A stretch of 64,000 bases of DNA from positions 161,632 to 225,631 of the forward strand of contig NZ_PUIP01000013.1 of NCBI RefSeq assembly GCF_002968015.1, in the 5' to 3' direction. Of the stretch, positions 43,284 to 50,252 are shown one piece after another. The position numbers were made by a program, and so were the translations under genes. This DNA is from Massilia phosphatilytica. GTDB lineage: Bacteria > Pseudomonadota > Gammaproteobacteria > Burkholderiales > Burkholderiaceae_D. Under the pieces are notes generated by a model that searched no databases, had not been told where the DNA came from, and worked only from the letters and a program-made list of their open reading frames with translations. Position 1 is the first letter of the stretch. Each line of letters opens with the position of its first letter.

Positions 43284-43366
43284 GCTTCCCTTCGCTGGCA
43301 TTACCCAGATCAGGTTCGGAGGGTGTTTCTCACCCGCGGCCGCGGTGGCGGCTGCAGGACCCCTAG
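43284..43366 (-). promoter_or_regulatory. TPP riboswitch (THI element)
   Basis: On the minus strand the sequence runs CTAGGGGTCCTGCAG, then GGGTGAGAAACACCC (P3 with the GAGA pyrimidine-binding part), GAACCTGATCTGGGTAATGC, then CAGCGAAGGGAA. This is the conserved TPP aptamer with the CTGAGA-like and ACCTGATCTGG signatures. It lies about 80 bases upstream of the leader ORF. A TAAAAT -10 candidate (43388-43393) is just upstream. Downstream, TTCCCTTTGC (43244-43253) can pair with the aptamer 3' strand GCGAAGGGAA (43286-43295), and the adjoining GCGGGCTCC (43237-43245) can pair with the ribosome-binding site GGAGCCGC (43207-43214). The two pairings exclude each other, which suggests translational control. 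Confidence 0.93.
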
Positions 43367-43410
43367 CTTTGCCTTATGGCAGGAAGGATTTTAACACGCG
43401 CAAGAAGATA

Positions 43411-43431
43411 CCGGCCCGCGGACGGGGCCGG
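43411..43431 (-). terminator. Possible terminator hairpin after the small lipoprotein gene
   Basis: On the minus strand CCGGCCC and GGGCCGG form a seven-base GC stem with a seven-base loop, 23 bases after the lipoprotein stop. The following TATCTTCTT is only moderately U-rich, so termination may be weak. It separates the lipoprotein transcript from the riboswitch promoter. Confidence 0.35.
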
Positions 43432-43453
43432 AGAGCAAGGGCAGACGGCGCGG

Positions 43454-43585
43454 TCAGCCCGTGACGGCGATGGCGGCCGTGGCCAGCGTGACGGTGGGTT
43501 TCACCGGTTCGCGCCGGTCGTGGCAGGCCACCAGCATGAGGCAGGCAAGGAGCAGCAGGCTCCAGCGTGCGCGATGGCGATTCAT
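43454..43585 (-). CDS. Small lipoprotein (43 residues)
   Basis: ATG 43585 follows GGAGGTGCGTC, a strong ribosome-binding site, and opens a 44-codon frame. The product has a basic N-terminus (MNRHRARWS), a hydrophobic stretch and a lipobox LVAC at about residues 18-21, followed by HDRREPVKP. After lipidation only ~23 residues would remain, the size of small entericidin-like or YnbE-like lipoproteins. It lies upstream of the riboswitch on the same strand, with a weak hairpin between, so it is probably a separate transcript. No homologue is claimed. Confidence 0.7.
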   Translation of the reverse strand: MNRHRARWSLLLLACLMLVACHDRREPVKPTVTLATAAIAVTG

Positions 43586-43648
43586 GACGCACCTCCTTTG
43601 GCCCCATCGTAGCGCAATGCCGAAGTGGGCGGCGCGCTGAACGGAACG

Positions 43649-44320
43649 TCAGAACTGGTAGCCGATACTCGCGCGCACGACCGGGTAGACCTTGAGCGAA
43701 TCCACGTCGTCGCGCAGGTGCAGGCGCTCGGCGGCGACGTCGCTGGCGAGGGCCTTGCAGACGCTCTCCGACGTCGTGCAGCCGACGCTGGCCAGCGCCA
43801 CGTTCGGATTGCCCTGGTAGAACACGCCGAGGTCGAGATTGGTGGTCCAGCGCGACGTGCGCGCCAGCGCGTTGCCCCAGCCGATGCCGAGGTAGGGCGC
43901 GGCCTTGCGGTAGTCGATGCGGCCGGTCAGCAGGCCAACGTCGGCCGTCGTGTACGCGTGGCCGTTCAGGGTGAAGCCACCCAGGCCGTTCGGCTTCGCC
44001 GTCGCATTGAACTTGTTGCCGTTGTAGAGGACGCCGGCGGTCAGGTGGAAGCTTTTGCCTTCGGTAAGGTACCAGTCGAACAGCACGTCGATCGTCTGCA
44101 GCTTGCCCTTGATGTCGTAAGCGACGCCGTTCGACGTGTTGTCGAAGTTGTGGCGGAAGTAGTTGGCGCCGAAGCGGCCGTTCAAATAGGTTTCCATCGG
44201 CACGACGACGTGGAAGCCCACGCCGGTGGTGCCGAAGTCGGCCGTTGCGCCGACCTGCGCGTTGGCGGCGCCGGCCGCCAGCAGGGCGGCCGCGGCCAGC
44301 ACGGTGTATTTCGCGAACAT
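43649..44320 (-). CDS. Outer-membrane beta-barrel protein, unknown function
   Basis: A 223-residue protein with a signal peptide (MFAKYTVLAAAALLAAGAANA) and alternating aromatic strands typical of an 8-stranded barrel (GVGFHVVVPMETYLNGRFGA, VDVLFDWYLTEGKSFHLTAG, APYLGIGWGNALAR), ending YQF with the terminal Phe. Two Cys (GCTTSESVC) form a probable loop disulfide. It is a common Oxalobacteraceae/Burkholderiales type of unknown role. It lies 63 bases upstream of the lipoprotein gene on the same strand and could share its transcript. Confidence 0.8.
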   Translation of the reverse strand: MFAKYTVLAAAALLAAGAANAQVGATADFGTTGVGFHVVVPMETYLNGRFGANYFRHNFDNTSNGVAYDIKGKLQTIDVLFDWYLTEGKSFHLTAGVLYNGNKFNATAKPNGLGGFTLNGHAYTTADVGLLTGRIDYRKAAPYLGIGWGNALARTSRWTTNLDLGVFYQGNPNVALASVGCTTSESVCKALASDVAAERLHLRDDVDSLKVYPVVRASIGYQF

Positions 44321-44441
44321 CGATGACCTTTCAGTGATTGAGGCCGCGATTGTAGCTGTCTACTTGTTGCACGGGAATTGTTGCGCTGAGGCCTGTTGTA
44401 ATCCCGCCCGGAACGACAATGTAAGCATGTGTTGCAACGAA

Positions 44442-44469
44442 TTGTGCTTCACATTTCGTTTGATAAACT
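44442..44469 (+). promoter_or_regulatory. Candidate sigma-70 promoter
   Basis: TTGTGC (44442-44447) and TAAACT (44464-44469) are separated by 16 bases, in an AT-rich stretch 28 bases before the ATG of the His/Gly-rich secreted protein. Neither hexamer is close to consensus. Confidence 0.35.
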
Positions 44470-44497
44470 CACATAAACATTACAACGAGGTCATCCT

Positions 44498-45019
44498 ATG
44501 AAAGCCCTGATCTTCGGCATGGCGCTGTGCGCCGCTTCCCTCCCGGTCCTTGCCCAGACCAATGTCTCCGTCAGCGTCGGCCAGCCCGGCTTCTACGGCC
44601 GCATCGACATCGGTGACTACGTGCCGCGTCCCGTGGTGTACGCGCCGCAGCCGGTGATCATCGCGCCCACGCCGCAGTATGTGGCGGAGCCCGTCTACCT
44701 GCGCGTGCCGCCGGGCCACCGCAAGCACTGGGCCAAGTTCTGCGGCCGCTACGGCGCCTGCGGCCGTCCGGTCCTGTTCGTGCGCGACGAGTGGTATACG
44801 AACACGTACGTGCCGCGCTACCGCGAGCATTTCGGCGGCTACCGCGACGACTATCGCCGGGGTCCGCGCGAGGTGCGCGTCGTCGAGCGCGTGGAGTACC
44901 GCGACGGTCCTGACCGCGGCCACGGCGGGGACTGGGACCGCGGCCACGGCAATGGCCATGGCAACGGCCACGGCGGCGGCCATGGCAACGGTCACGGTCA
45001 CGGCCGCGGCCACGACTGA
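44498..45019 (+). CDS. Secreted protein with His/Gly/Asn-rich tail
   Basis: A 173-residue protein with a signal peptide (MKALIFGMALCAASLPVLAQ). The middle (residues ~60-85) contains PPGHRKHWAKFCGRYGACG with two Cys, then a Tyr/Arg-rich segment. The last ~40 residues are built from short repeats of Gly-His-Gly and Gly-His-Gly-Asn. Such tails can bind Ni, Zn or Cu in the periplasm. Similar short proteins of unknown role are common in Oxalobacteraceae. AACGAGG precedes the ATG. Confidence 0.75.
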   Translation: MKALIFGMALCAASLPVLAQTNVSVSVGQPGFYGRIDIGDYVPRPVVYAPQPVIIAPTPQYVAEPVYLRVPPGHRKHWAKFCGRYGACGRPVLFVRDEWYTNTYVPRYREHFGGYRDDYRRGPREVRVVERVEYRDGPDRGHGGDWDRGHGNGHGNGHGGGHGNGHGHGRGHD

Positions 45020-45097
45020 TCCGTGCCGGGCGGTTCGGCCGCCCGTAGTAAACTGCCTTGGTGAGCCCGGCAACGGGCACAACCAACGGAGGCAGGC

Positions 45098-46405
45098 TTG
45101 CAGAGCGATATCGTGATCGTGGGTGGCGGGGCTGGCGGACTGGAGCTGGCCTGCAAACTGGGCCGCAGACTCGGACCGGACAAGGTGACGCTGGTCGACA
45201 GCCGGCTGTACCACGTGTGGAAACCGTCGCTGCACGAAGTGGCGGCCGGCACGCTGGATATCCACCAGGAAGGCCTGTCGTACCAGATGCTGGCGCACGA
45301 CCGCGGCTTTTCCTTCGTGTACGGTGCCATGACGGCGCTGGACGTGGCCGCGCGCCGCATCACGATCGCCCCCGTCACCGCGCCCGGCGACGGTGAAGAG
45401 GTGCTGCCCGAACGCACCCTCGGCTACCGCTCGCTCGTGATCGCGGTCGGCAGCACGTCGAATTATTTCGGCGTGCCCGGCGCGCGCGAACACACCATTT
45501 CCCTGAATGCCACCGAGGACGCGGAACGGTTCCGCCTGCGTCTGCTGCGCCTGCTTGCCCAGGCCGAGCAGCAGAATGAGGGCGGCGCCCAGCATTCAGC
45601 CGGCCTCGACATCGTCATCATCGGCGGCGGCGCCACGGGCGTCGAACTGGCAGCGGAATTGCGCGAAGCTTCCGGCGTGTATGCCGCATATGGCTTCCGG
45701 CGCCTGCAGGTCAAGCGCGATGTGCGCATCACCTTGCTCGAAGGCGCGCCGCGCATCCTGGCGCCGCTGCCGGAGCGCGTGTCCGCCGCGGCCGCGCGCC
45801 TGCTCGACCAGCGCGCCATCCGCGTCGTGACGGATTGCCGCGTCAACCGCATCGACCCGAAACAGGTCAGCGACAACAAGGGCAACCTCTATCCGGCCGA
45901 CCTGTGCGTGTGGGCGGCCGGCATCCGCGCGCCGGAATTCCTGGGTTCGCTCGGGCTACCCGTCGCCAAGGGCGGCCAGATCGAAGTGGATGCGCATCTG
46001 CGCGTCAATGGCGTGCCCGACGTGTATGCGCTGGGCGATTGCGCCGCCTGCACGGACGGCAACGGCAAACCCGTGCCGCCGCGCGCGCAGGCCGCGCACC
46101 AGCAGGCCGACTACCTCCTCAAGACATTCCTGCGCCTCGACAAGGGCGAGCCGCCGCAACAGGCGCCTTACGTCTACCGCGATTACGGCTCGCTCGTCTC
46201 GATCGGCCACGAGACGACGGTGGGCAACCTGATGGGTTCGCTACGGGGCGCCAGCCTGTTCGTGGAAGGGTTCCTGGCGCGCATCATGTACATGAGCCTG
46301 CACCTGATGCACCACCAGGCAGTGCTGGGTTCGCTGCGCACGGGTCTGATGGCGTTCGCGCGCTTCCTGATCCGGCGGACGACGCCGCTCGTCAAGCTGC
46401 ACTGA
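45098..46405 (+). CDS. ndh: Type II NADH:quinone oxidoreductase (NDH-2)
   Basis: A 435-residue flavoprotein with an FAD-binding GxGxxG start (IVIVGGGAGGLELACKLG), a second dinucleotide fold (IVIIGGGATGVELAAELREA) for NADH, the FAD site VYALGDCAACTDG, and a hydrophobic C-terminal membrane anchor (YMSLHLMHHQAVLGSLRTGL). It passes electrons from NADH to quinone without pumping protons. The start is TTG 45098, chosen because GGAGG lies six bases ahead and residue 1 directly precedes the FAD motif. It stands 80 bases after the His-rich secreted protein. Confidence 0.92.
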   Translation: MQSDIVIVGGGAGGLELACKLGRRLGPDKVTLVDSRLYHVWKPSLHEVAAGTLDIHQEGLSYQMLAHDRGFSFVYGAMTALDVAARRITIAPVTAPGDGEEVLPERTLGYRSLVIAVGSTSNYFGVPGAREHTISLNATEDAERFRLRLLRLLAQAEQQNEGGAQHSAGLDIVIIGGGATGVELAAELREASGVYAAYGFRRLQVKRDVRITLLEGAPRILAPLPERVSAAAARLLDQRAIRVVTDCRVNRIDPKQVSDNKGNLYPADLCVWAAGIRAPEFLGSLGLPVAKGGQIEVDAHLRVNGVPDVYALGDCAACTDGNGKPVPPRAQAAHQQADYLLKTFLRLDKGEPPQQAPYVYRDYGSLVSIGHETTVGNLMGSLRGASLFVEGFLARIMYMSLHLMHHQAVLGSLRTGLMAFARFLIRRTTPLVKLH

Positions 46406-46406
46406 A

Positions 46407-47120
46407 TCAGGTCGGCTGTTTTGGGAACACGAGCGTGAGCGCCGTCCCGGTGCCGTCCGGTCCGGCGCCGATGGTCAGCGTGCCGCCGAGCGTGTGGGCG
46501 CGTTCGCGCAGCATGCGCAGGCCGTAGCAGCTCGAGGCAGGAGAGTTGCCGGCGCCGGGCCCGACGCCATCGTCGCGCACGGTCAGCATGGCCTGGTCGC
46601 CGTCATCGTCGAGGATCACGTCGACTTGCGTCGCCTGCGCGTGTTTCACGACGTTGCGCAGGCCTTCCTCGGCGCAGCGCAGCAGCGCCACGCCCTGGGC
46701 GCGCGTGTAGTCGGGATCTTCGTCCGGCATGCTGGCCCTGGCCTTGATACCGTGCTCGCGGCCCCATTCCTGCACCAGTTCCGCGATGGCCGCCTTGGGG
46801 CCGAGGAATTCCAGCTTGTCGTTCCAGAGCGCCAACTGCATCTTGCGGTTGGTCTCGATGATGTTGTTCAGCAGTTGCTTCATCTGCGCGGCGCGGTCGC
46901 GCTGCGGTTGTTCCTGCAAGTGCTGCGACAGCAGGCCGAGATGCATCGTCAACGCCGTCATCGACGAACCGAGGCTGTCGTGCAGCCGGCGGGCCAGCTG
47001 GCGTCGTTCTTCGTCCCAGCAGGTCGTCATATGGGCCAGGAGTTCGGCCAGCTCGGCGGCGCGCGCCGCATGCTGGCTGTCTTCTCCGGAATCCGGCGGA
47101 TGAGGTTCCGAAACTTTCAT
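46407..47120 (-). CDS. DesK/NarX-type sensor histidine kinase (HisKA_3), no receiver nearby
   Basis: A 237-residue soluble kinase. Residues ~45-110 carry the HisKA_3 dimerisation domain with phosphorylation His in RRLHDSLGSSMTALTMH, followed by an HATPase domain (GLRNVVKHAQATQVDV, DDGVGPG, GLRMLRERAHTLGG). There is no sensor domain other than a short N-terminus. The start at ATG 47120 is favoured because upstream DNA is AT-rich and promoter-like; an ATG at 47219 would add 33 residues. A NarL-type regulator partner is not adjacent. It is divergent from the hemerythrin gene. Confidence 0.82.
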   Translation of the reverse strand: MKVSEPHPPDSGEDSQHAARAAELAELLAHMTTCWDEERRQLARRLHDSLGSSMTALTMHLGLLSQHLQEQPQRDRAAQMKQLLNNIIETNRKMQLALWNDKLEFLGPKAAIAELVQEWGREHGIKARASMPDEDPDYTRAQGVALLRCAEEGLRNVVKHAQATQVDVILDDDGDQAMLTVRDDGVGPGAGNSPASSCYGLRMLRERAHTLGGTLTIGAGPDGTGTALTLVFPKQPT

Positions 47121-47276
47121 GAAGGCAACCAAATTATGTTTCTCGGGATGATACAACAGCTTGGGCCGAGACGGCGCAGGAATCGTCTTTGTGAGTTCCC
47201 GTACAGTCCGATGTTGCATATCGGGCCATTCTAGGGGCTCTGGCCAAGCGCCGATAACCCCACTGAAGGAGTCAAC

Positions 47277-47786
47277 ATGAGCACGAGAACCCAATCCGGC
47301 GCACAGGCCGGCACCCAGTCGAACGCCATGGCCGCGGGCCAGGACGCCATCGCCCTCCTGACCGCCGACCACCGCGAGGTCGCCGAGATGTTCGAACAGT
47401 TCGAGCAGCTGGGCGACCGCGCCACGAGCAGCAAGGAAAAGCTGAAGGACAAGATCTGCAAGGCGCTGATCGCTCACACGACCATCGAGGAAGAGATTTT
47501 TTATCCGGCCGTGCGCGCGGCAAAGATCGAGGAGGGCGAGGACATGGTCGACGAGGCCATCGTCGAGCACGCGTCGGCGAAAGACCTGATCAAGCAACTG
47601 CAGGAAATGGAGCCGGACGACGACTTGTATGACGCGAAAGTGAAAGTGCTGAGCGAACAGATCGACCACCACGTCAAGGAAGAAGAGAAGGAAATGTTCC
47701 CGAAGGCGAAGAAGAGCGGCCTCGACCTGCGCGCACTGGGGCAGGAAATGGCGCTGCGCAAGCAGGAGCTGATGTCGACGCTGTAG
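47277..47786 (+). CDS. Hemerythrin-type (HHE) domain protein
   Basis: A 169-residue helical protein with the HHE ligand pattern: LTADHREVAEMFEQF, LIAHTTIEEEIFYPAV, DEAIVEHASAKDLI and EQIDHHVKEEEKEMF. These residues bind a non-haem di-iron centre that senses or carries O2, or protects against NO and iron stress. AAGGAG precedes the ATG. It is divergent from the DesK-type kinase with a 156-base spacer and followed at once by a repeat element. Confidence 0.88.
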   Translation: MSTRTQSGAQAGTQSNAMAAGQDAIALLTADHREVAEMFEQFEQLGDRATSSKEKLKDKICKALIAHTTIEEEIFYPAVRAAKIEEGEDMVDEAIVEHASAKDLIKQLQEMEPDDDLYDAKVKVLSEQIDHHVKEEEKEMFPKAKKSGLDLRALGQEMALRKQELMSTL

Positions 47787-47882
47787 GGTGGGCACTCCGT
47801 GCCCACGCGTGACGCTTGCGATGTGTTGGCGTTGCGCGTGGGCGCGTGATGGATGCCCCCGGCATCCATCACCCCATCCTAC
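47783..47882. repeat. REP/MITE-like palindromic element
   Basis: About 100 bases with imperfect terminal inverted repeats (GTAGGGTGGG at the left, CCCCATCCTAC at the right) and two strong hairpins: an eight-base stem GTGGGCAC/GTGCCCAC at 47788-47806 and an eleven-base stem TGATGGATGCC/GGCATCCATCA at 47847-47871. It includes the hemerythrin stop and the last codons of the convergent hybrid kinase, so it probably also acts as a two-way terminator. No second copy was seen in the window. Confidence 0.6.
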
Positions 47883-49519
47883 GCTGCCGGTGCCGCCTGC
47901 ACGGCCGCCGCGGCATCCCTGGCGTCTGCCAGCTGCTCCAGCAGGGCATTCAGTTCCACGGGCTTCACGAGGTGCAGGTCGAAGCCCGCCTCCAGCACGC
48001 GGCGCTGGTCTTCGGCCAGGCCGTAACCCGTGAGCGCGATCAGGCGGATGCCGTGCGTGGCCGCTTCCTGGCGCAGGCGGCGCGCCACCTCGTAGCCGTC
48101 GATGCCGGGGAGGCCGATGTCGACGAGGGCGACGTCCGGCTGTTCCGCGCACGCCACCCGCACGCCTTCCAGGCCGTCGCCGGCCTGCAGCACGGGATAC
48201 CCGAACGAGGCGAGCATCGTCGCCATCATCTCGCGGCCGTCGTCATTGTCTTCGATCAGCAGGACTTTCGGCTTGCCCGCTTCCTGCGGCTGCGCGCGCA
48301 CGGGCGCGTCGCCGGCAAGCGCTGCCTCGGTGCGCGGCAGGCGGATCTCGAACGTGCTGCCGCTGCTGTTGCCGGGGCTGCTGGCGCTCACGGTACCGCC
48401 ATGCAGTTCGACGAGGCGGCGCACGAGCGACAGGCCGATGCCGAGGCCGCCCTGCGAGCGGTCGATCGAGATCGCACCCTGCACGAACACGTCGAACACG
48501 TGCGGCAGCAGGTCCGGCGCGATGCCGACGCCGGAATCGCTCACGCGCAGCACGACTTCCTCGCCGATCGGCACCACGGTGATCTCGATGCGGCCGCCGG
48601 CCGGCGTGTATTTCAGGGCGTTGTCGATGAGGTTTGTCGCGATCTGTTCCAGCCGCGTCGCGTCGCCGTCGACCCAGGCCGGTGCCAGTTGCGCGTCGAT
48701 GTCGTAGCCGCCCGTGCGGCCCGTCGCGCGGAACGTGTCGAGGCAGCTCGAGACGAGCGTGGCGATGTCCAGGCGCTTGCGCGACAGCAGGATCTTGCCC
48801 GACATGGCGCGCGACAAATCCAATAAATCGTCGACGATGCGCGACAAATGCTGGCTCTGGCGCTGGATGATCAGGCGGGCGCGCGCGATCGATTCGGCGC
48901 CGACGCCGGGCATGCCCAGCAGCGCACCGGCGCTGCTGATGGCGGACAGCGGGTTGCGCAGCTCGTGGCCCAGCATCGCGAGGAATTCGTCCTTGGCGCT
49001 GCTCTTGCGCTCGGCCGCGCGCCGTTCTTCCATTTCACGCACGAGGCGTTTGTTCGTCGCGGTCAGCTCGGTCGTGCGCTGGGACAGCTTTTCGGCCTGG
49101 CGCTTGAGCTGCTCGTTCTTGGTCGCGAGCGCCACGAACACCTGCACCTTGGCGCGCAGCACCTGCGGGATCACGGGGGTGAACAGGAAGTCGGCGGCGC
49201 CGCGCTGGTACGCCTTCAGGCGGTCGATCTCGTCGGCGAGGAAGGCCGTGACGAAGATGATCGGGATGTCGGCGGAGCGGGGGCGCTGGTGGATCGCCTC
49301 GGCCGTCTCGAAGCCGTCCATGCCGGGCATGTTTACGTCGAGCAGGATGACGGCGAAATCGTGTCGGAGCACCTGGCGCAGCGCATCCTGGCCGGAGCGC
49401 GCGGACAAGACCTCGTAATTGCTTTCGTCGGCCCATTGCTCCAGCAGGCTCGTCAATGCAAGCAGGCTGGCGGCGTCGTCATTAACGACGAGAATCTTTG
49501 GTTTTTCGGTGAGGGACAC
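47879..49519 (-). CDS. Hybrid sensor: receiver - histidine kinase - receiver
   Basis: A 546-residue cytoplasmic protein. Receiver 1 covers residues ~8-130 (ILVVNDDA, LLDVNMPGMDG), a coiled coil ~135-175, HisKA ~180-245 (LAMLGHELRNPLSAIS), HATPase ~285-400 (DNALKYTPAGG, GGLGIGLSLV) and receiver 2 ~415-530 (ALVDIGLPGIDG, LVKPV). In receiver 1 the conserved Lys-Pro reads FTP (DFLFTPVIP), so its switch Lys is missing. Kinase activity is probably controlled by receiver 1 and relayed through receiver 2. Its 3' end lies in the REP-like element. Confidence 0.9.
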   Translation of the reverse strand: MSLTEKPKILVVNDDAASLLALTSLLEQWADESNYEVLSARSGQDALRQVLRHDFAVILLDVNMPGMDGFETAEAIHQRPRSADIPIIFVTAFLADEIDRLKAYQRGAADFLFTPVIPQVLRAKVQVFVALATKNEQLKRQAEKLSQRTTELTATNKRLVREMEERRAAERKSSAKDEFLAMLGHELRNPLSAISSAGALLGMPGVGAESIARARLIIQRQSQHLSRIVDDLLDLSRAMSGKILLSRKRLDIATLVSSCLDTFRATGRTGGYDIDAQLAPAWVDGDATRLEQIATNLIDNALKYTPAGGRIEITVVPIGEEVVLRVSDSGVGIAPDLLPHVFDVFVQGAISIDRSQGGLGIGLSLVRRLVELHGGTVSASSPGNSSGSTFEIRLPRTEAALAGDAPVRAQPQEAGKPKVLLIEDNDDGREMMATMLASFGYPVLQAGDGLEGVRVACAEQPDVALVDIGLPGIDGYEVARRLRQEAATHGIRLIALTGYGLAEDQRRVLEAGFDLHLVKPVELNALLEQLADARDAAAAVQAAPAA

Positions 49520-49757
49520 GGCGTTTGAACAGGAGCTGAGTACACGTATTCACAAGCTCTGCAGGATAGCAGAGCATGCCGCTTTGCAAAATATATTGCT
49601 AAATACTGTTGCAATTCGTCATGATAGCACGGCCCGTCCATACCCAAGCGTTCAATCGTGCGCGACAACGGCGGGTCATCGTTCGGTGCCGCACATACCG
49701 TGTCAAGGCCGTATGCGATAGTGGAAACGTGTCAGGGGCCCACTTGAAAGGACAGAC
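49520..49757. other. Intergenic region, divergent promoters
   Basis: About 240 bases between the divergent hybrid kinase and the next hypothetical gene. It is AT-rich around 49580-49620 and contains a perfect hairpin GCTCTGC/GCAGAGC (about 49557-49575) in the 5' leader of the kinase. No known regulatory site is recognised. Confidence 0.4.
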
Positions 49758-50204
49758 ATGAATATTCAAATCATCGTAAACGATACCCATCACGATAAAT
49801 GTTTCCGCGAACTGGTGAACCAGCCGGTGACGGTGCTGCGCGACGTTTCGCAGCAGCAGGCGGATGCGTTGCGTGATGCGTTCGGTATCAATACCATCGC
49901 CGAGCTGGCGGACTTGAAGCTCGTGAAATGGGCGCGCGCGATCCGCACGATGGCCAGCGCCGAAGCCGAACCGCGCGAAGCCGTGGCCAAGGAGACGCTG
50001 CTCGACGATGCCGTGGAAATGACGTTCCCGGCCAGCGACCCGGTGTCGGTGGCCTCCAGCATCACCCGTATCGAGGTGCCGCCGGAAAAGGTGGATGCAA
50101 GCTCGGACCACCAGAACGCAGCGGCCATCGAGGCGCACAACGAACAGGCGGTCGGCTGCCGGGCACTGGGCCCGGGCGGCGAAAAGACGGCCGGAGCGGC
50201 GTAA
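49758..50204 (+). CDS. Hypothetical protein
   Basis: A 148-residue protein with no signal peptide or membrane helix. The N-terminal half (MNIQIIVNDTHHDKCFRELV, then VLRDVSQQQADALRDAFGIN) has a helix-hairpin-helix-like segment (FGINTIAELADLKLVKWARA). The C-terminal half is acidic and low complexity. It also contains LDDAVEMTFPASDPVSV, a short motif (DAVEMTFPASDP) seen in small stress-related proteins of Proteobacteria. AAAGGA precedes the ATG. The function is unknown. Confidence 0.7.
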   Translation: MNIQIIVNDTHHDKCFRELVNQPVTVLRDVSQQQADALRDAFGINTIAELADLKLVKWARAIRTMASAEAEPREAVAKETLLDDAVEMTFPASDPVSVASSITRIEVPPEKVDASSDHQNAAAIEAHNEQAVGCRALGPGGEKTAGAA

Positions 50205-50252
50205 TGTCTTGCGGGCGTGCGCCAGGCAGCGCACGCCCCCCTGTTGGCGAAC

